A stretch of 47,862 nucleotides of DNA from Streptomyces coryli (GTDB taxonomy: Bacteria > Actinomycetota > Actinomycetes > Streptomycetales > Streptomycetaceae): assembly GCF_011044975.1 (NCBI RefSeq), contig NZ_JAAKZV010000034.1, positions 1 to 47,862 of the forward strand. Direction: 5' to 3'. The translations under genes were made by a program, and so were the position numbers. Shown piece by piece: positions 7,932 through 15,418 of this stretch. The notes under the pieces were generated by a model. It had not been told where the DNA came from and made no database searches. It worked only from the letters and a program-made list of their open reading frames with translations. Each line of letters opens with the position of its first letter. Within the stretch, counting starts at the first letter, position 1.

Positions 7932-8987
7932 TTACGGGCTCGTGCGCACCTTCACCGAGCCGTCGTCGATCTTCTTGCGGGCCTCGTCCACGGCCTTCTC
8001 GAGGTCCTTCACCTTGGCGTACTCCGGGTTGGAGTCGGACAGCCCCACCCCGTCGTCCTTGAGGTCGTAGCGGACCACGCCGGACTGCGGCTTGCCGTCC
8101 TGTACGGACTTGATGACGTCGAAGACCGCGCCGGAGACGTTCTTGGTGGCGGACGTCAGGATCTGGTCCTTCCACTTGGACAGGGCCTTCTGCTCGTACT
8201 GGTCGGAGTCGACGCCGATGGCCCACTTGTCCGCCTCGGCGGTCTCCTGGATGACGCCGTTGCCCGCGCCGCCGGCCGCATGGAAGATCACGTCGGCGTT
8301 CTGGTCGAGCTGGCCCTTCGCGGCGTCCTTGCCGAGGTCCGGCTTGGCGAACCCGGACATGTCCGGCGGCTGGGTCAGATACTTCTTGACGACCTTGACC
8401 TTCGGGTTGGTGTCCTTCACGCCCTGGCTGTAGCCGGCGTCGAACTTCTTGATGAGCGGGGTCTCCACGCCGCCCACGAAGCCGACCGTGTTGCTCTTGG
8501 TGGCCTTCGCGGCCGCCACGCCCGCGAGATACGAGGCCTGCTCGTCGGCGAAGACCAGGTTGGCCACGTTCTTGGCCTTCACCGAGGCGTCGTCGACGAT
8601 CCCGAAGGTGGTCTTCGGGAACTTGGGCGCCGCTTCCTTCACCGCCGGTGCGTTGGCGAAGCCGACCGCGATGACCGGGTTGTAGCCCTGCCGGGCCAAC
8701 TCGCCCAGCCGCTGCGCCTTGTCGGCGTCGCTCTCGCCGTCGGTGGGCTCGACCTCCCGGACGTCGATGCCGAGGTCCTTCTTCGCCTTCTCCAGGCCCG
8801 CGTACGAGGCGTCGTTGAAGGACTGGTCGCCGCGCCCGCCGATGTCGTAGGCGAGCGCGGCCTTGATCTTCTTGTCGTCGTCCGAGCCCGATCCGCCGCT
8901 GCTGCTGCTACTGCCGCAGCCCGCGAGCGCGACTGCCGCTGCCGCGGCCGTGATGCCCGCGAGTGCCATGTGGGTTTGCCGCCGCAC
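7932..8987 (-). CDS. BMP-family nucleoside-binding lipoprotein (copy 2)
   Basis: Second substrate-binding lipoprotein of the PnrA/BmpA type, 351 residues, lipobox LAGC with Cys near residue 24. It has the same landmarks as copy 1 (ALAYDIGGRGDQSFNDASY, VIAVGFANAPAV, FGIVDDASVKAKNV, VIFHAAGGAGNGV). The chosen GTG at 8987 follows AAAGGGCGG; an in-frame ATG at 9017 would add ten polar residues before the signal peptide and has no SD. Differences from copy 1 cluster in the linker and in ligand-loop neighbours, so the pair may widen the substrate range or act at different expression levels. Confidence 0.94.
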   Translation of the reverse strand: MRRQTHMALAGITAAAAAVALAGCGSSSSSGGSGSDDDKKIKAALAYDIGGRGDQSFNDASYAGLEKAKKDLGIDVREVEPTDGESDADKAQRLGELARQGYNPVIAVGFANAPAVKEAAPKFPKTTFGIVDDASVKAKNVANLVFADEQASYLAGVAAAKATKSNTVGFVGGVETPLIKKFDAGYSQGVKDTNPKVKVVKKYLTQPPDMSGFAKPDLGKDAAKGQLDQNADVIFHAAGGAGNGVIQETAEADKWAIGVDSDQYEQKALSKWKDQILTSATKNVSGAVFDVIKSVQDGKPQSGVVRYDLKDDGVGLSDSNPEYAKVKDLEKAVDEARKKIDDGSVKVRTSP

Positions 8988-9009
8988 AGAGCCGCCCTTT
9001 CTGTTCGAG

Positions 9010-9030
9010 GGCGCCACCTAGGCGCCACCT
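9010..9030. repeat. Direct repeat GGCGCCACCT x2, period 11
   Basis: GGCGCCACCT occurs at 9010-9019 and 9021-9030 in the leader of BMP copy 2, one helical turn apart. It may be a protein-binding repeat or chance. Confidence 0.5.
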
Positions 9031-9035
9031 CGCGC

Positions 9036-9049
9036 AGCGTAACGCGGCA
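9036..9049 (-). promoter_or_regulatory. Putative promoter/operator of BMP copy 2
   Basis: Minus strand reads ATGCCGCGT followed by TACGCT. It aligns with CTACGCGCGT-TACTAT of copy 1 and with the palindrome in front of the ATPase. It lies about 50 nt before the GTG. Confidence 0.4.
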
Positions 9050-9073
9050 TATGTCCGTTTCGCTCGTCGAGCG

Positions 9074-10321
9074 TCAGCCCCGGCGGGCGGCATCCAGCAG
9101 CGCCGCCTGCGTGAAGAACTCCACGCCGACCTTGATGGCGCCCTCGTCCGCGTCGAAGTCGCCGGCGTGCAGGTCGCGGACCGCGCCCGTGTCACCCGGG
9201 GGGCGGACGCCCAGTCGGGCCATGGCGCCGGGGACCTGCTCCAGATACCAGGAGAAGTCCTCGCCGCCGAGGCTCTGCTCGGTGGGCTCGACCGCGGACG
9301 CGCCGCGGCGGGCGGCCATGGCGTCCTGGAGGAGGTCGGTGGTGGCCGGCTCGTTCACCACCGGCGGCACGCCCTGGATGTAGCGGATCGAGGACTTGGC
9401 GCGGTGCAGGGTGGCGACCTCGTCGATGGCGGCGTGCACCAGGTCGGGGGCGGCGCGCCAGGTGGCGAGGTCGAGGCAGCGGACGGTGCCGGACAGTTCG
9501 GCGTGCTGCGGGATGACGTTCGGGGCGTGGCCGGATTCGATCCGGCCCCAGGTGACCGCGAGCCCTGCCCGGGTGTCGACGCGGCGGGCGAGGACGGCCG
9601 GCACATCGGTGACGACCCGGGCCGCCGCCGTGACCAGGTCGGTCGTCAGGTGCGGGCGGGCGGTGTGGCCGCCGGCGCCGTCGAGGGCGACCTCGAGGCG
9701 GTCGCAGGCGGAGGTGATCGCGCCGGTGCGCAGCCCGATCCGGCCGGTCTCGACCCGCGGGTCGCAGTGCACGCCGATCATCCGGCCGACGCCGTCCAGC
9801 ACGCCCGCCTCGATCGCGTCGGTGGCGCCGCCGGGCAGCACCTCCTCGGCGGGCTGGAAGATCAGCCGGACCGGCCGCGGGAGCGTTCCTGCGCGCGCCA
9901 TCTCGGCCAGCACGAGGCCGGCGCCGAGCACCACCGTGGTGTGCACGTCATGGCCGCAGGCGTGGGCCCGGTCGGCGAAGGTCGAGCGGTACGGAACGGT
10001 CTTGGTGTCGGGGATCGGCAGCGCGTCGATGTCGGCGCGCAGCGCCAGCATCGGACGGGTGCCGTCGGCCGCGGACCAGTGGCCGGTTTGGGTGCCGATG
10101 TCGCAGATCAGCCCGGTGCCCGCCGGGAGCAGCCGGGGACGTAGACCCGCCTTCTCCAGCCGGTTCTTGAGGACTGTGGTGGTCCGGAACTCCTGGTTGC
10201 CGAGCTCCGGGTGCATGTGCATGTCCCGGCGGAACGCGATCAGTTCGGCGCGCAGCTTCTCGGGCAGCGCGCCGGGCACTGGCGCGTCGGCGGCTGCCTC
10301 CGGGGCGGTCTCGGGCGACAT
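9074..10321 (-). CDS. M20 family (M20D) amidohydrolase
   Basis: Metal-dependent amidohydrolase of the hippurate/IAA-amino acid hydrolase group, which removes acyl groups from N-acyl amino acids; cytoplasmic, 415 residues. Visible: RRDMHMHPELGNQEF near the N-terminus, metal-binding ACGHDVHTT (about residues 119-127), the catalytic Glu in FQPAEEVLPGG, and the C-terminal metal ligand region GGEDFSWYLEQVPG. The ATG at 10321 is preferred; a GTG at 10333 abuts its only GAGG and is less likely. Same strand as the nucleoside block but with its own leader. The physiological substrate is not deducible; a role in trimming acyl amino acids is family-level knowledge. Confidence 0.92.
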   Translation of the reverse strand: MSPETAPEAAADAPVPGALPEKLRAELIAFRRDMHMHPELGNQEFRTTTVLKNRLEKAGLRPRLLPAGTGLICDIGTQTGHWSAADGTRPMLALRADIDALPIPDTKTVPYRSTFADRAHACGHDVHTTVVLGAGLVLAEMARAGTLPRPVRLIFQPAEEVLPGGATDAIEAGVLDGVGRMIGVHCDPRVETGRIGLRTGAITSACDRLEVALDGAGGHTARPHLTTDLVTAAARVVTDVPAVLARRVDTRAGLAVTWGRIESGHAPNVIPQHAELSGTVRCLDLATWRAAPDLVHAAIDEVATLHRAKSSIRYIQGVPPVVNEPATTDLLQDAMAARRGASAVEPTEQSLGGEDFSWYLEQVPGAMARLGVRPPGDTGAVRDLHAGDFDADEGAIKVGVEFFTQAALLDAARRG

Positions 10322-10397
10322 CAACTGGTTCACCCTCAGAAGCGTACGGGGCTTCGAGGGGTAACTGGTGCGCGATCAACAAAGATTCAGCCTCTTG

Positions 10398-10405
10398 GGG
10401 GTTAA
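10398..10405. promoter_or_regulatory. GGGTTAAC element 1 at the edge of the glycan cluster
   Basis: GGGTTAAC followed by GCG and CACCCC. The same core followed by CACYCC-like sequence occurs twice more (15286 and 15333) in the divergent promoter region of the glycan genes. Possible binding site; no known regulator is assigned. Confidence 0.35.
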
Positions 10406-10437
10406 CGCGCACCCCGGATGGGTAAGCTGCTGCACCT

Positions 10438-11514
10438 TTATGCGGTAGCTGCAGGAATGGACAGTTGTACGGCGCTCGCCCCGCCGTTCTGCTCCGCCGT
10501 CCCCGCCACCGTGGAGAGGAAGCCGTGCGCCCGCGGCGAGGCGCCGGTGGTCAGCCACTCCTCGGCCACCTGGCACACCGCCACCTGAATTCCGGTCCCT
10601 GCCAGGGCCAGCGGCAGCGTGTGCAGCACGGTCGACGGGAAGCTGACGATCGTACGCCCTATGGGTCCGCGCCGCGCCACGATCTCGAGCGGCAGGTCCG
10701 GGCGGACGATCTCCAGTCCGGTACGGGCGGAGATCTCCCTGAGCTTGTCCTCCTTCTCCCTGCGGTGCGCGAAGTAGCGGGTGGCGCCGTGGGCGCGGGC
10801 GAGCGTGGCGACCGCCTCCAGGTAGCAGCCGGGGTCCACGACGCCCGTCTCCACCAGGGACGTTCCGACCAGATCGCTGCCCCGGGTCAGCCGCGGCGGG
10901 CCGAACCTGGCGCGGGTCCAGGCGAATTCGTTCGCCGTGCACACCACGCCGTCGGGCGGCTCGACCGGCATCGAGGTGAAGACCTCGACGCGGCGTCCCC
11001 TGCCGGGAGTCAGGCGGCGGCGCGCGGCACTCGATACGGGAGCGAAAGCGAGTGCACGCGCCCCGCCGCCGCCCCGCCCGCTGCGGTGCCAGCGGACGAA
11101 CCGTTCCCCCCGGGCCAGTTGAGCGACGAACTCCATCGTCGCCGTGCCGTCGTCGACGACCACGATGTCCCGCGCGCGGACGAGCGTCAGCAGCGTCTGC
11201 ACGTACCGGGAGAACGGGTCGCCGAGGACGACGCGGCGCGCGGCGCGCAGCGGCCTGGCGAGCGAGGAGATGGTCTGCAGCGGTCCGCCGTGGCCGCTGG
11301 GGCCCGCGCCCCTGGCGTCCATCCAGCGGACCTCGAACCCCTCGTCCCGGGCCAGCGACGCCATCCGGCGCAGCTGGCCACGGGACATGGGGTCGTGCGG
11401 CGGGAGGACGACCACCGTGAGCGGCGTCGTCTCCCCTCCCTGGTACGCCCATTCCAGGACGTTCAGGAGCTGGACGGGGCTCTCGACCAGCGCCAGGGTG
11501 TCGGCAGCGGTCAT
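10438..11514 (-). CDS. Polysialyltransferase-like glycosyltransferase
   Basis: 358 residues, resembling the bacterial alpha-2,8-polysialyltransferase family. It starts with a Rossmann-like TLALVESPVQLLNVLEWAYQ and has DIVVVDDGTATMEF, YFAHRREKEDKL in the position of the family His-Pro-type nucleotide-sugar motif, and the serine-containing SFPSTVLHTLPLAL. No membrane segment is evident, so it should act on the cytoplasmic face with CMP-activated nonulosonate as donor. Its ATG overlaps the neuB stop (ATGA), placing it as the last gene of the minus-strand arm. Exact linkage and acceptor are unknown; the family call is from recognised motifs and context. Confidence 0.75.
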   Translation of the reverse strand: MTAADTLALVESPVQLLNVLEWAYQGGETTPLTVVVLPPHDPMSRGQLRRMASLARDEGFEVRWMDARGAGPSGHGGPLQTISSLARPLRAARRVVLGDPFSRYVQTLLTLVRARDIVVVDDGTATMEFVAQLARGERFVRWHRSGRGGGGARALAFAPVSSAARRRLTPGRGRRVEVFTSMPVEPPDGVVCTANEFAWTRARFGPPRLTRGSDLVGTSLVETGVVDPGCYLEAVATLARAHGATRYFAHRREKEDKLREISARTGLEIVRPDLPLEIVARRGPIGRTIVSFPSTVLHTLPLALAGTGIQVAVCQVAEEWLTTGASPRAHGFLSTVAGTAEQNGGASAVQLSIPAATA

Positions 11515-12449
11515 ACGCCGACCGGCTCCCGCTCGGCCCCGGCCTCGTCGGCCTCGGCCACGACACCCTTGACCCGGCGCAGCTTCGCCATCGGGGCCAG
11601 CTCGGAGTCGTACACCTTCTTGATGCCGTCACCGAGGGACGCCTCGATGGTACGGATGTCGCGGACCAGGCGCTGCAGGCCCTGCGGCTCGACCGAGGCG
11701 GCCTGGTCGGAGCCCCACATGGCGCGGTCGAGGGTGATGTGCCGCTCGACGAAGACGGCGCCGAGGGCGACCGCGGCGAGGGTGGTCTGCAGACCGGTCT
11801 CGTGGCCCGAGTAGCCGATCGGGACGTTCGGGAACTCCGCCTGCAGGGTGTGGATCATGCGGAGGTTGAGCTCCTCCGCCTTCGCCGGGTAGGTCGAGGT
11901 GGCGTGGCAGAGGACGATGTTCTCGGAGCCGAGGACCTCGACCGCGTGCCGGATCTGCTTCGGGGTCGACATGCCGGTGGAGAGGATCACGGAGCGGCCG
12001 GTGGCGCGCATGGCACGCAGCAGGTCGTCGTCGGTGAGCGAGGCGGAGGCCACCTTGTAGGCCGGGACCTCGAACTTCTCCAGGAAGGCGACGGCCTCCT
12101 CGTCCCACGGGGAGGCGAACCAGGCGATGCCGGCCTTCTTGCAGTACGCGTCGATGGCGCGGTACTCGTCCTCGCCGAACTCCACGCGGTGCCGGTAGTC
12201 GATGTAGCTCATCCGGCCCCAGGGGGTGTCGCGCATGATGTCCCACTGGTCGCGCGGGGTGCAGATCTCCGGGGTGCGCTTCTGGAACTTGACCGCGTCG
12301 CAGCCGGCTTCGGCGGCGGCGTCGATCAGCTTGTAGGCGTTCTCGATGTCACCGTTGTGGTTGATGCCGATCTCACCGGTGACGTACACGGGGCGGCCGG
12401 GGCCGACTACGCGGTCGCCGAGGGCGCGGAAACGCTGGGGGGTGCTCAT
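11511..12449 (-). CDS. neuB: NeuB-family nonulosonate synthase (likely Kdn-9-phosphate synthase)
   Basis: Condenses phosphoenolpyruvate with a six-carbon sugar to a nine-carbon keto acid. The 312 residues cover the TIM-barrel domain: VYVTGEIGINHNGDIENAYK, AVKFQKRTPEI, VPAYKVASASLTDDDLL, STGMSTPKQI, CHATSTYPAKAEELNL, IGYSGHETG and VFVERHITLD. The C-terminal antifreeze-like (SAF) domain of sialic-acid synthases appears absent: only about 45 residues follow the barrel. ATG with AAAGGAAC about 9 nt upstream. No NeuC-type epimerase is nearby, while a HAD phosphatase is fused to the next enzyme, which fits use of mannose-6-phosphate to make Kdn-9-phosphate (inference). Confidence 0.9.
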   Translation of the reverse strand: MSTPQRFRALGDRVVGPGRPVYVTGEIGINHNGDIENAYKLIDAAAEAGCDAVKFQKRTPEICTPRDQWDIMRDTPWGRMSYIDYRHRVEFGEDEYRAIDAYCKKAGIAWFASPWDEEAVAFLEKFEVPAYKVASASLTDDDLLRAMRATGRSVILSTGMSTPKQIRHAVEVLGSENIVLCHATSTYPAKAEELNLRMIHTLQAEFPNVPIGYSGHETGLQTTLAAVALGAVFVERHITLDRAMWGSDQAASVEPQGLQRLVRDIRTIEASLGDGIKKVYDSELAPMAKLRRVKGVVAEADEAGAEREPVGV

Positions 12450-12466
12450 AAGTGAAGTTCCTTTGT

Positions 12467-13828
12467 TCAGTGGGTGGTGCTGTGGGGGACAGTCGCCGGA
12501 CCGGCCAGGGACGGGCCGAGCAGCCAGGACGCGATCTCGCGGATCGCGCCGCTGCCCCCCGGGGTCGTGGTGACGGCGCGGGCGGCGCCGCGGACGACGG
12601 CATGGGCGCCGGCGACCGCGACCGGCCAGCCGACGAGGCCGAAGCACGGCAGGTCGTTCACGTCGTTGCCGACGTACAGCACGCGCTCGGGTGCGATCTC
12701 GTGCTCCTCGCACCACTGCTTGAGCGCTTCGTCCTTGCGGTCGATGCCGTGCAGCACGGGGATCTGCAGCTTGCGGGCCCGTGCCGCGACGACCGGGTTC
12801 TGCTCGGTGGACAGGATCAGCAGCCGCAGCTCCGCCTTGCGCAGAGCGGCGATGCCGAGCCCGTCACCGCGGTGGACGGACACGAATTCGTGGCCGTCCT
12901 GATCGACCAGCACCCGGTCGTCGGTCTGGGTGCCGTCGAAATCGAGGACCACCGCGTCGATGTCGTCCCACCGCGGCAGCGCGGCGGAGTCGTGGCGGCG
13001 GTCGAGGAGGGGCGCCAGGGCCTGGGCGCGGGCGAGATCGTGCGGGTCGTCGATCTCCAGCACCCGGGCGGGGTCGGTGCGCACCGGGGCCGTACGGCCG
13101 AAGAAGCGGTGCTTGTGGTCGCGGAAGCCCGCGGCCCGCATCCCGTACGCCGCGCCGGTCTCCAGCAGGTCCTGCGGCCGGTCCTGGCGGCGCGGGCGGT
13201 GCGACTTGTCGTGGTTGACGCCGTAGCCGGAGGCGGGGGCCTCGGTGACGGTGGTGGTCGCGGTGCCGCCGTCCTGCGCGGCTTCCTGCGCGGCCTTGCG
13301 CACCGCCTCGGTGGTACGGGCCTGGGCCATGGGGTATCCCCGCTCGGAGAGTGGGGAAGGCTCGTCCGCCTCGTCGCGCCAGACGAAGCCGTGGAAGGGC
13401 GCCACCGTCAGCGCGGTGTCGGCGCCGTCGGCGAGGATCGCCCCGGCCACGCCGTCGACGTCCTCCGACGTCAGGAACGGGCTGGTGCACTGCGCGAAGA
13501 CCACGATGTCGGTCTCCTTGCCGGTGAGCGCCTCGAAGGCGTCCATCGCGTGCAGCACCGCCGCCTCGCTGGTGGCCGTGTCGCCCGCGATGGCCGGCGG
13601 CCGCTGCACCACCTGGGCGCCCGCGTCCCGGGCCGCCGCGGCGATGGCCGGGTCGTCGGTGGAGACCACCACGTCGGTGACCAGCTCCGCGTCCCGGCAG
13701 GCGCCCACCGCGCGGGCCACCAGCGGGACGCCGCCGACCTCGGCGAGGTTCTTGCCCGGCACGCCCTTGGAGCCGCCGCGGGCGGGGATGACGGCGAGGA
13801 CGGTCGGCGGAGCTGGTGCTGGAGTCAT
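12467..13828 (-). CDS. neuA: CMP-nonulosonate synthetase fused to a HAD (KdsC-like) phosphatase
   Basis: 453 residues with two enzymes. Residues 9-260: CTP-dependent cytidylyltransferase with VLAVIPARGGSKGVPGKN, STDDPAIA, FAQCTSPFLTSEDVDG and SHRPRRQDRPQDLLETGA. Residues about 288-435: HAD phosphatase with the nucleophile motif VVLDFDGTQTDDRV, a serine in LLILSTEQNP, the Lys in GIDRKDEAL and the acidic pair in YVGNDVNDLPC. It would dephosphorylate Kdn-9-P (or the like) and activate the sugar as CMP-Kdn. A disordered insertion rich in Ala/Thr (about residues 155-200) interrupts the first domain. The ATG at 13828 follows GAGGAGACCCCG; an earlier in-frame ATG at 13879 lacks an SD. Confidence 0.9.
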   Translation of the reverse strand: MTPAPAPPTVLAVIPARGGSKGVPGKNLAEVGGVPLVARAVGACRDAELVTDVVVSTDDPAIAAAARDAGAQVVQRPPAIAGDTATSEAAVLHAMDAFEALTGKETDIVVFAQCTSPFLTSEDVDGVAGAILADGADTALTVAPFHGFVWRDEADEPSPLSERGYPMAQARTTEAVRKAAQEAAQDGGTATTTVTEAPASGYGVNHDKSHRPRRQDRPQDLLETGAAYGMRAAGFRDHKHRFFGRTAPVRTDPARVLEIDDPHDLARAQALAPLLDRRHDSAALPRWDDIDAVVLDFDGTQTDDRVLVDQDGHEFVSVHRGDGLGIAALRKAELRLLILSTEQNPVVAARARKLQIPVLHGIDRKDEALKQWCEEHEIAPERVLYVGNDVNDLPCFGLVGWPVAVAGAHAVVRGAARAVTTTPGGSGAIREIASWLLGPSLAGPATVPHSTTH

Positions 13829-13875
13829 CGGGGTCTCCTCGTTCGGGGTGGGGGGTGGCGAAAGGTGCCTGCGGT

Positions 13876-15231
13876 TCACAGCGCCCCCATGCGGCGGATC
13901 AGCGGGGCCACCCGCTGGACGCCGCCGCGGTACGCACCGCGCGCGGCCTTGCGGACCAGGTCACGACTGGCGCGGCGGAGCGCGGACTCGCTCTCGGCGG
14001 GGGCGGCGAAGGCGCCGGGCAGCGGCGCGCCGTCGGGGCCGAAGCCGTAGCGGGCGAGCAGCTTCGGCACATAGCCGGGGGCGCTGGACGGGGTGTAGTA
14101 CGGGGCGAGCGGCGGCAGCGAGTCGCGGGCGGCGAGTTCGGCGACCCGGTCGCGGGCGGCGTCGAAGGCGCGCTCGTACTCCGCGTCCGTGGCGCCCGGG
14201 GTGACGCCCTGGCCGCGCACCCACTCCTTGTCGGGCTCGGGCACCCGGCCCGCGTCCAGGTCGTCCCAGGAAGCCAGCAGGCCGGAGCCGAGGAAGTGGT
14301 GGTTGCCGAGCACCTCGCGGACGCCCAGGTCGGTGAGGATCGCGGTCGGGATGCCGCGGTGCAGCGCCTCGAGCGCGGCCGTGGAGCTGACCGTGACCAG
14401 CAGGTCGGTCCGGTCGAGGACCTCGCCCATATGGCCGTACGCGAGGCGGCAGTTGGCGGGCAGGCCGCCGGGGAGCTTGGCGGCGAGACGCTGGTACGGC
14501 AGCTCCTCGATGTGCGTGGTGTGCTCCCCCGGGCGGGATCTGAGCTTGATGAGGACCTCGCGGTCCGGGTGTCTGCGGGCGTGCTCGGCGGCACGCCCCA
14601 GCAGGTGCAGCCGGTCGCCGCGGGTGTCGGGCACGGAAGGCTGGACGGCGAAGACGACCGTGTACGGGCGGTCCTCGGCCGGCTGGTACGGGGCGCCGCC
14701 GAGGAACGGCAGCGCGCACTCGGTGACGGCCCCTGATGCGGCGCCGAGGCCCTCGTAGACCGCGCGGAAACGTTCCGCGTCGTGGCGGCTGTTGGCCAGC
14801 ACCACATCGGCACCGTGCCGCAGCACCAGGCCGTCGGCGAGCTTCTCGTAGACGACACCGACATAGCCGGTGACGAGCGCGGGGCGGCTCTCGGCCTCCC
14901 CCCACGAGTACTTGAGGCCGTGCAGCAGCGCCTGCACGGCGCCGCCGACGCAGGCGAGGACGACGGCGTCGTAACGGTCCCGCCCGGCCTCGCGGACGAA
15001 CTCGGGCCCGGTGACCTCGCGCAGGAAGTCGGCGCGCAGGCCGACCTCGTCGAGCTGACGCACCGTCGGCGTGGCCCGGCCACGCAGCAGATACCCGCCG
15101 AGGGACCCGCCAGGAGCTATACGGCGAGCCGTCGCCGCGCCCCATTTCCAGCGGGTGTCGGAATCTGCGATCACAGCCACGCGGAGATCACGGGGATCCG
15201 CGCTGAGCTGCTGGTCCGAATCGGTGAGCAC
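13876..15231 (-). CDS. Putative glycosyltransferase (DUF6716-like)
   Basis: About 451 residues, first gene of the minus-strand glycan arm. It begins with a nucleotide-binding-like strand LRVAVIADSDTRWKWGA and contains a second Rossmann-like half with VLIKLRSRPGEHTTHIEEL and VTVSSTAALEALHRGIPTAI, where a donor sugar nucleotide would bind in GT-B enzymes. I recognise this as the family annotated as putative glycosyltransferase in streptomycetes. The start is uncertain: GTG at 15231, GTG at 15180 (directly before the conserved VAVIADSD) and a TTG at 15270 are possible, none with a strong SD. Likely role: assembling or linking the wall nonulosonate polymer. Confidence 0.75.
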   Translation of the reverse strand: MLTDSDQQLSADPRDLRVAVIADSDTRWKWGAATARRIAPGGSLGGYLLRGRATPTVRQLDEVGLRADFLREVTGPEFVREAGRDRYDAVVLACVGGAVQALLHGLKYSWGEAESRPALVTGYVGVVYEKLADGLVLRHGADVVLANSRHDAERFRAVYEGLGAASGAVTECALPFLGGAPYQPAEDRPYTVVFAVQPSVPDTRGDRLHLLGRAAEHARRHPDREVLIKLRSRPGEHTTHIEELPYQRLAAKLPGGLPANCRLAYGHMGEVLDRTDLLVTVSSTAALEALHRGIPTAILTDLGVREVLGNHHFLGSGLLASWDDLDAGRVPEPDKEWVRGQGVTPGATDAEYERAFDAARDRVAELAARDSLPPLAPYYTPSSAPGYVPKLLARYGFGPDGAPLPGAFAAPAESESALRRASRDLVRKAARGAYRGGVQRVAPLIRRMGAL

Positions 15232-15285
15232 GTGCTGAACGCTAGAAAGGCATTCCGGTGCCCGGCCCAACTCAACTACAACAAC

Positions 15286-15293
15286 GGGTTAAC
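15286..15293. promoter_or_regulatory. GGGTTAAC element 2
   Basis: GGGTTAACAACACCCC in the divergent region between the two arms of the glycan cluster. See also 15333 and 10398. Could serve as a common regulator site; the central GTTAAC is self-complementary. Confidence 0.35.
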
Positions 15294-15332
15294 AACACCC
15301 CGCCGCGAGGCGAATCGGCCCGGCCGGCAAGC

Positions 15333-15340
15333 GGGTTAAC
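15333..15340. promoter_or_regulatory. GGGTTAAC element 3
   Basis: GGGTTAACCACTCC, 47 nt from element 2, same orientation, in the divergent promoter region of the glycan cluster. Confidence 0.35.
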
Positions 15341-15362
15341 CACTCCGACGCACTCCGTTCAC

Positions 15363-15392
15363 CTTTGCTTCCGGGGAATGTCAGAAGCGAAG
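15363..15392 (+). promoter_or_regulatory. Leader hairpin before the GT2 gene
   Basis: CTTTGCTTC and GAAGCGAAG form nine pairs (one G-U) around a 12-nt loop, 27 nt before the GTG of the next gene. It could be a 5' UTR stabilising stem or a binding site; no T-run follows. Confidence 0.4.
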
Positions 15393-15418
15393 CCGCATGG
15401 CCTTCTAAAGTCGCCTCC

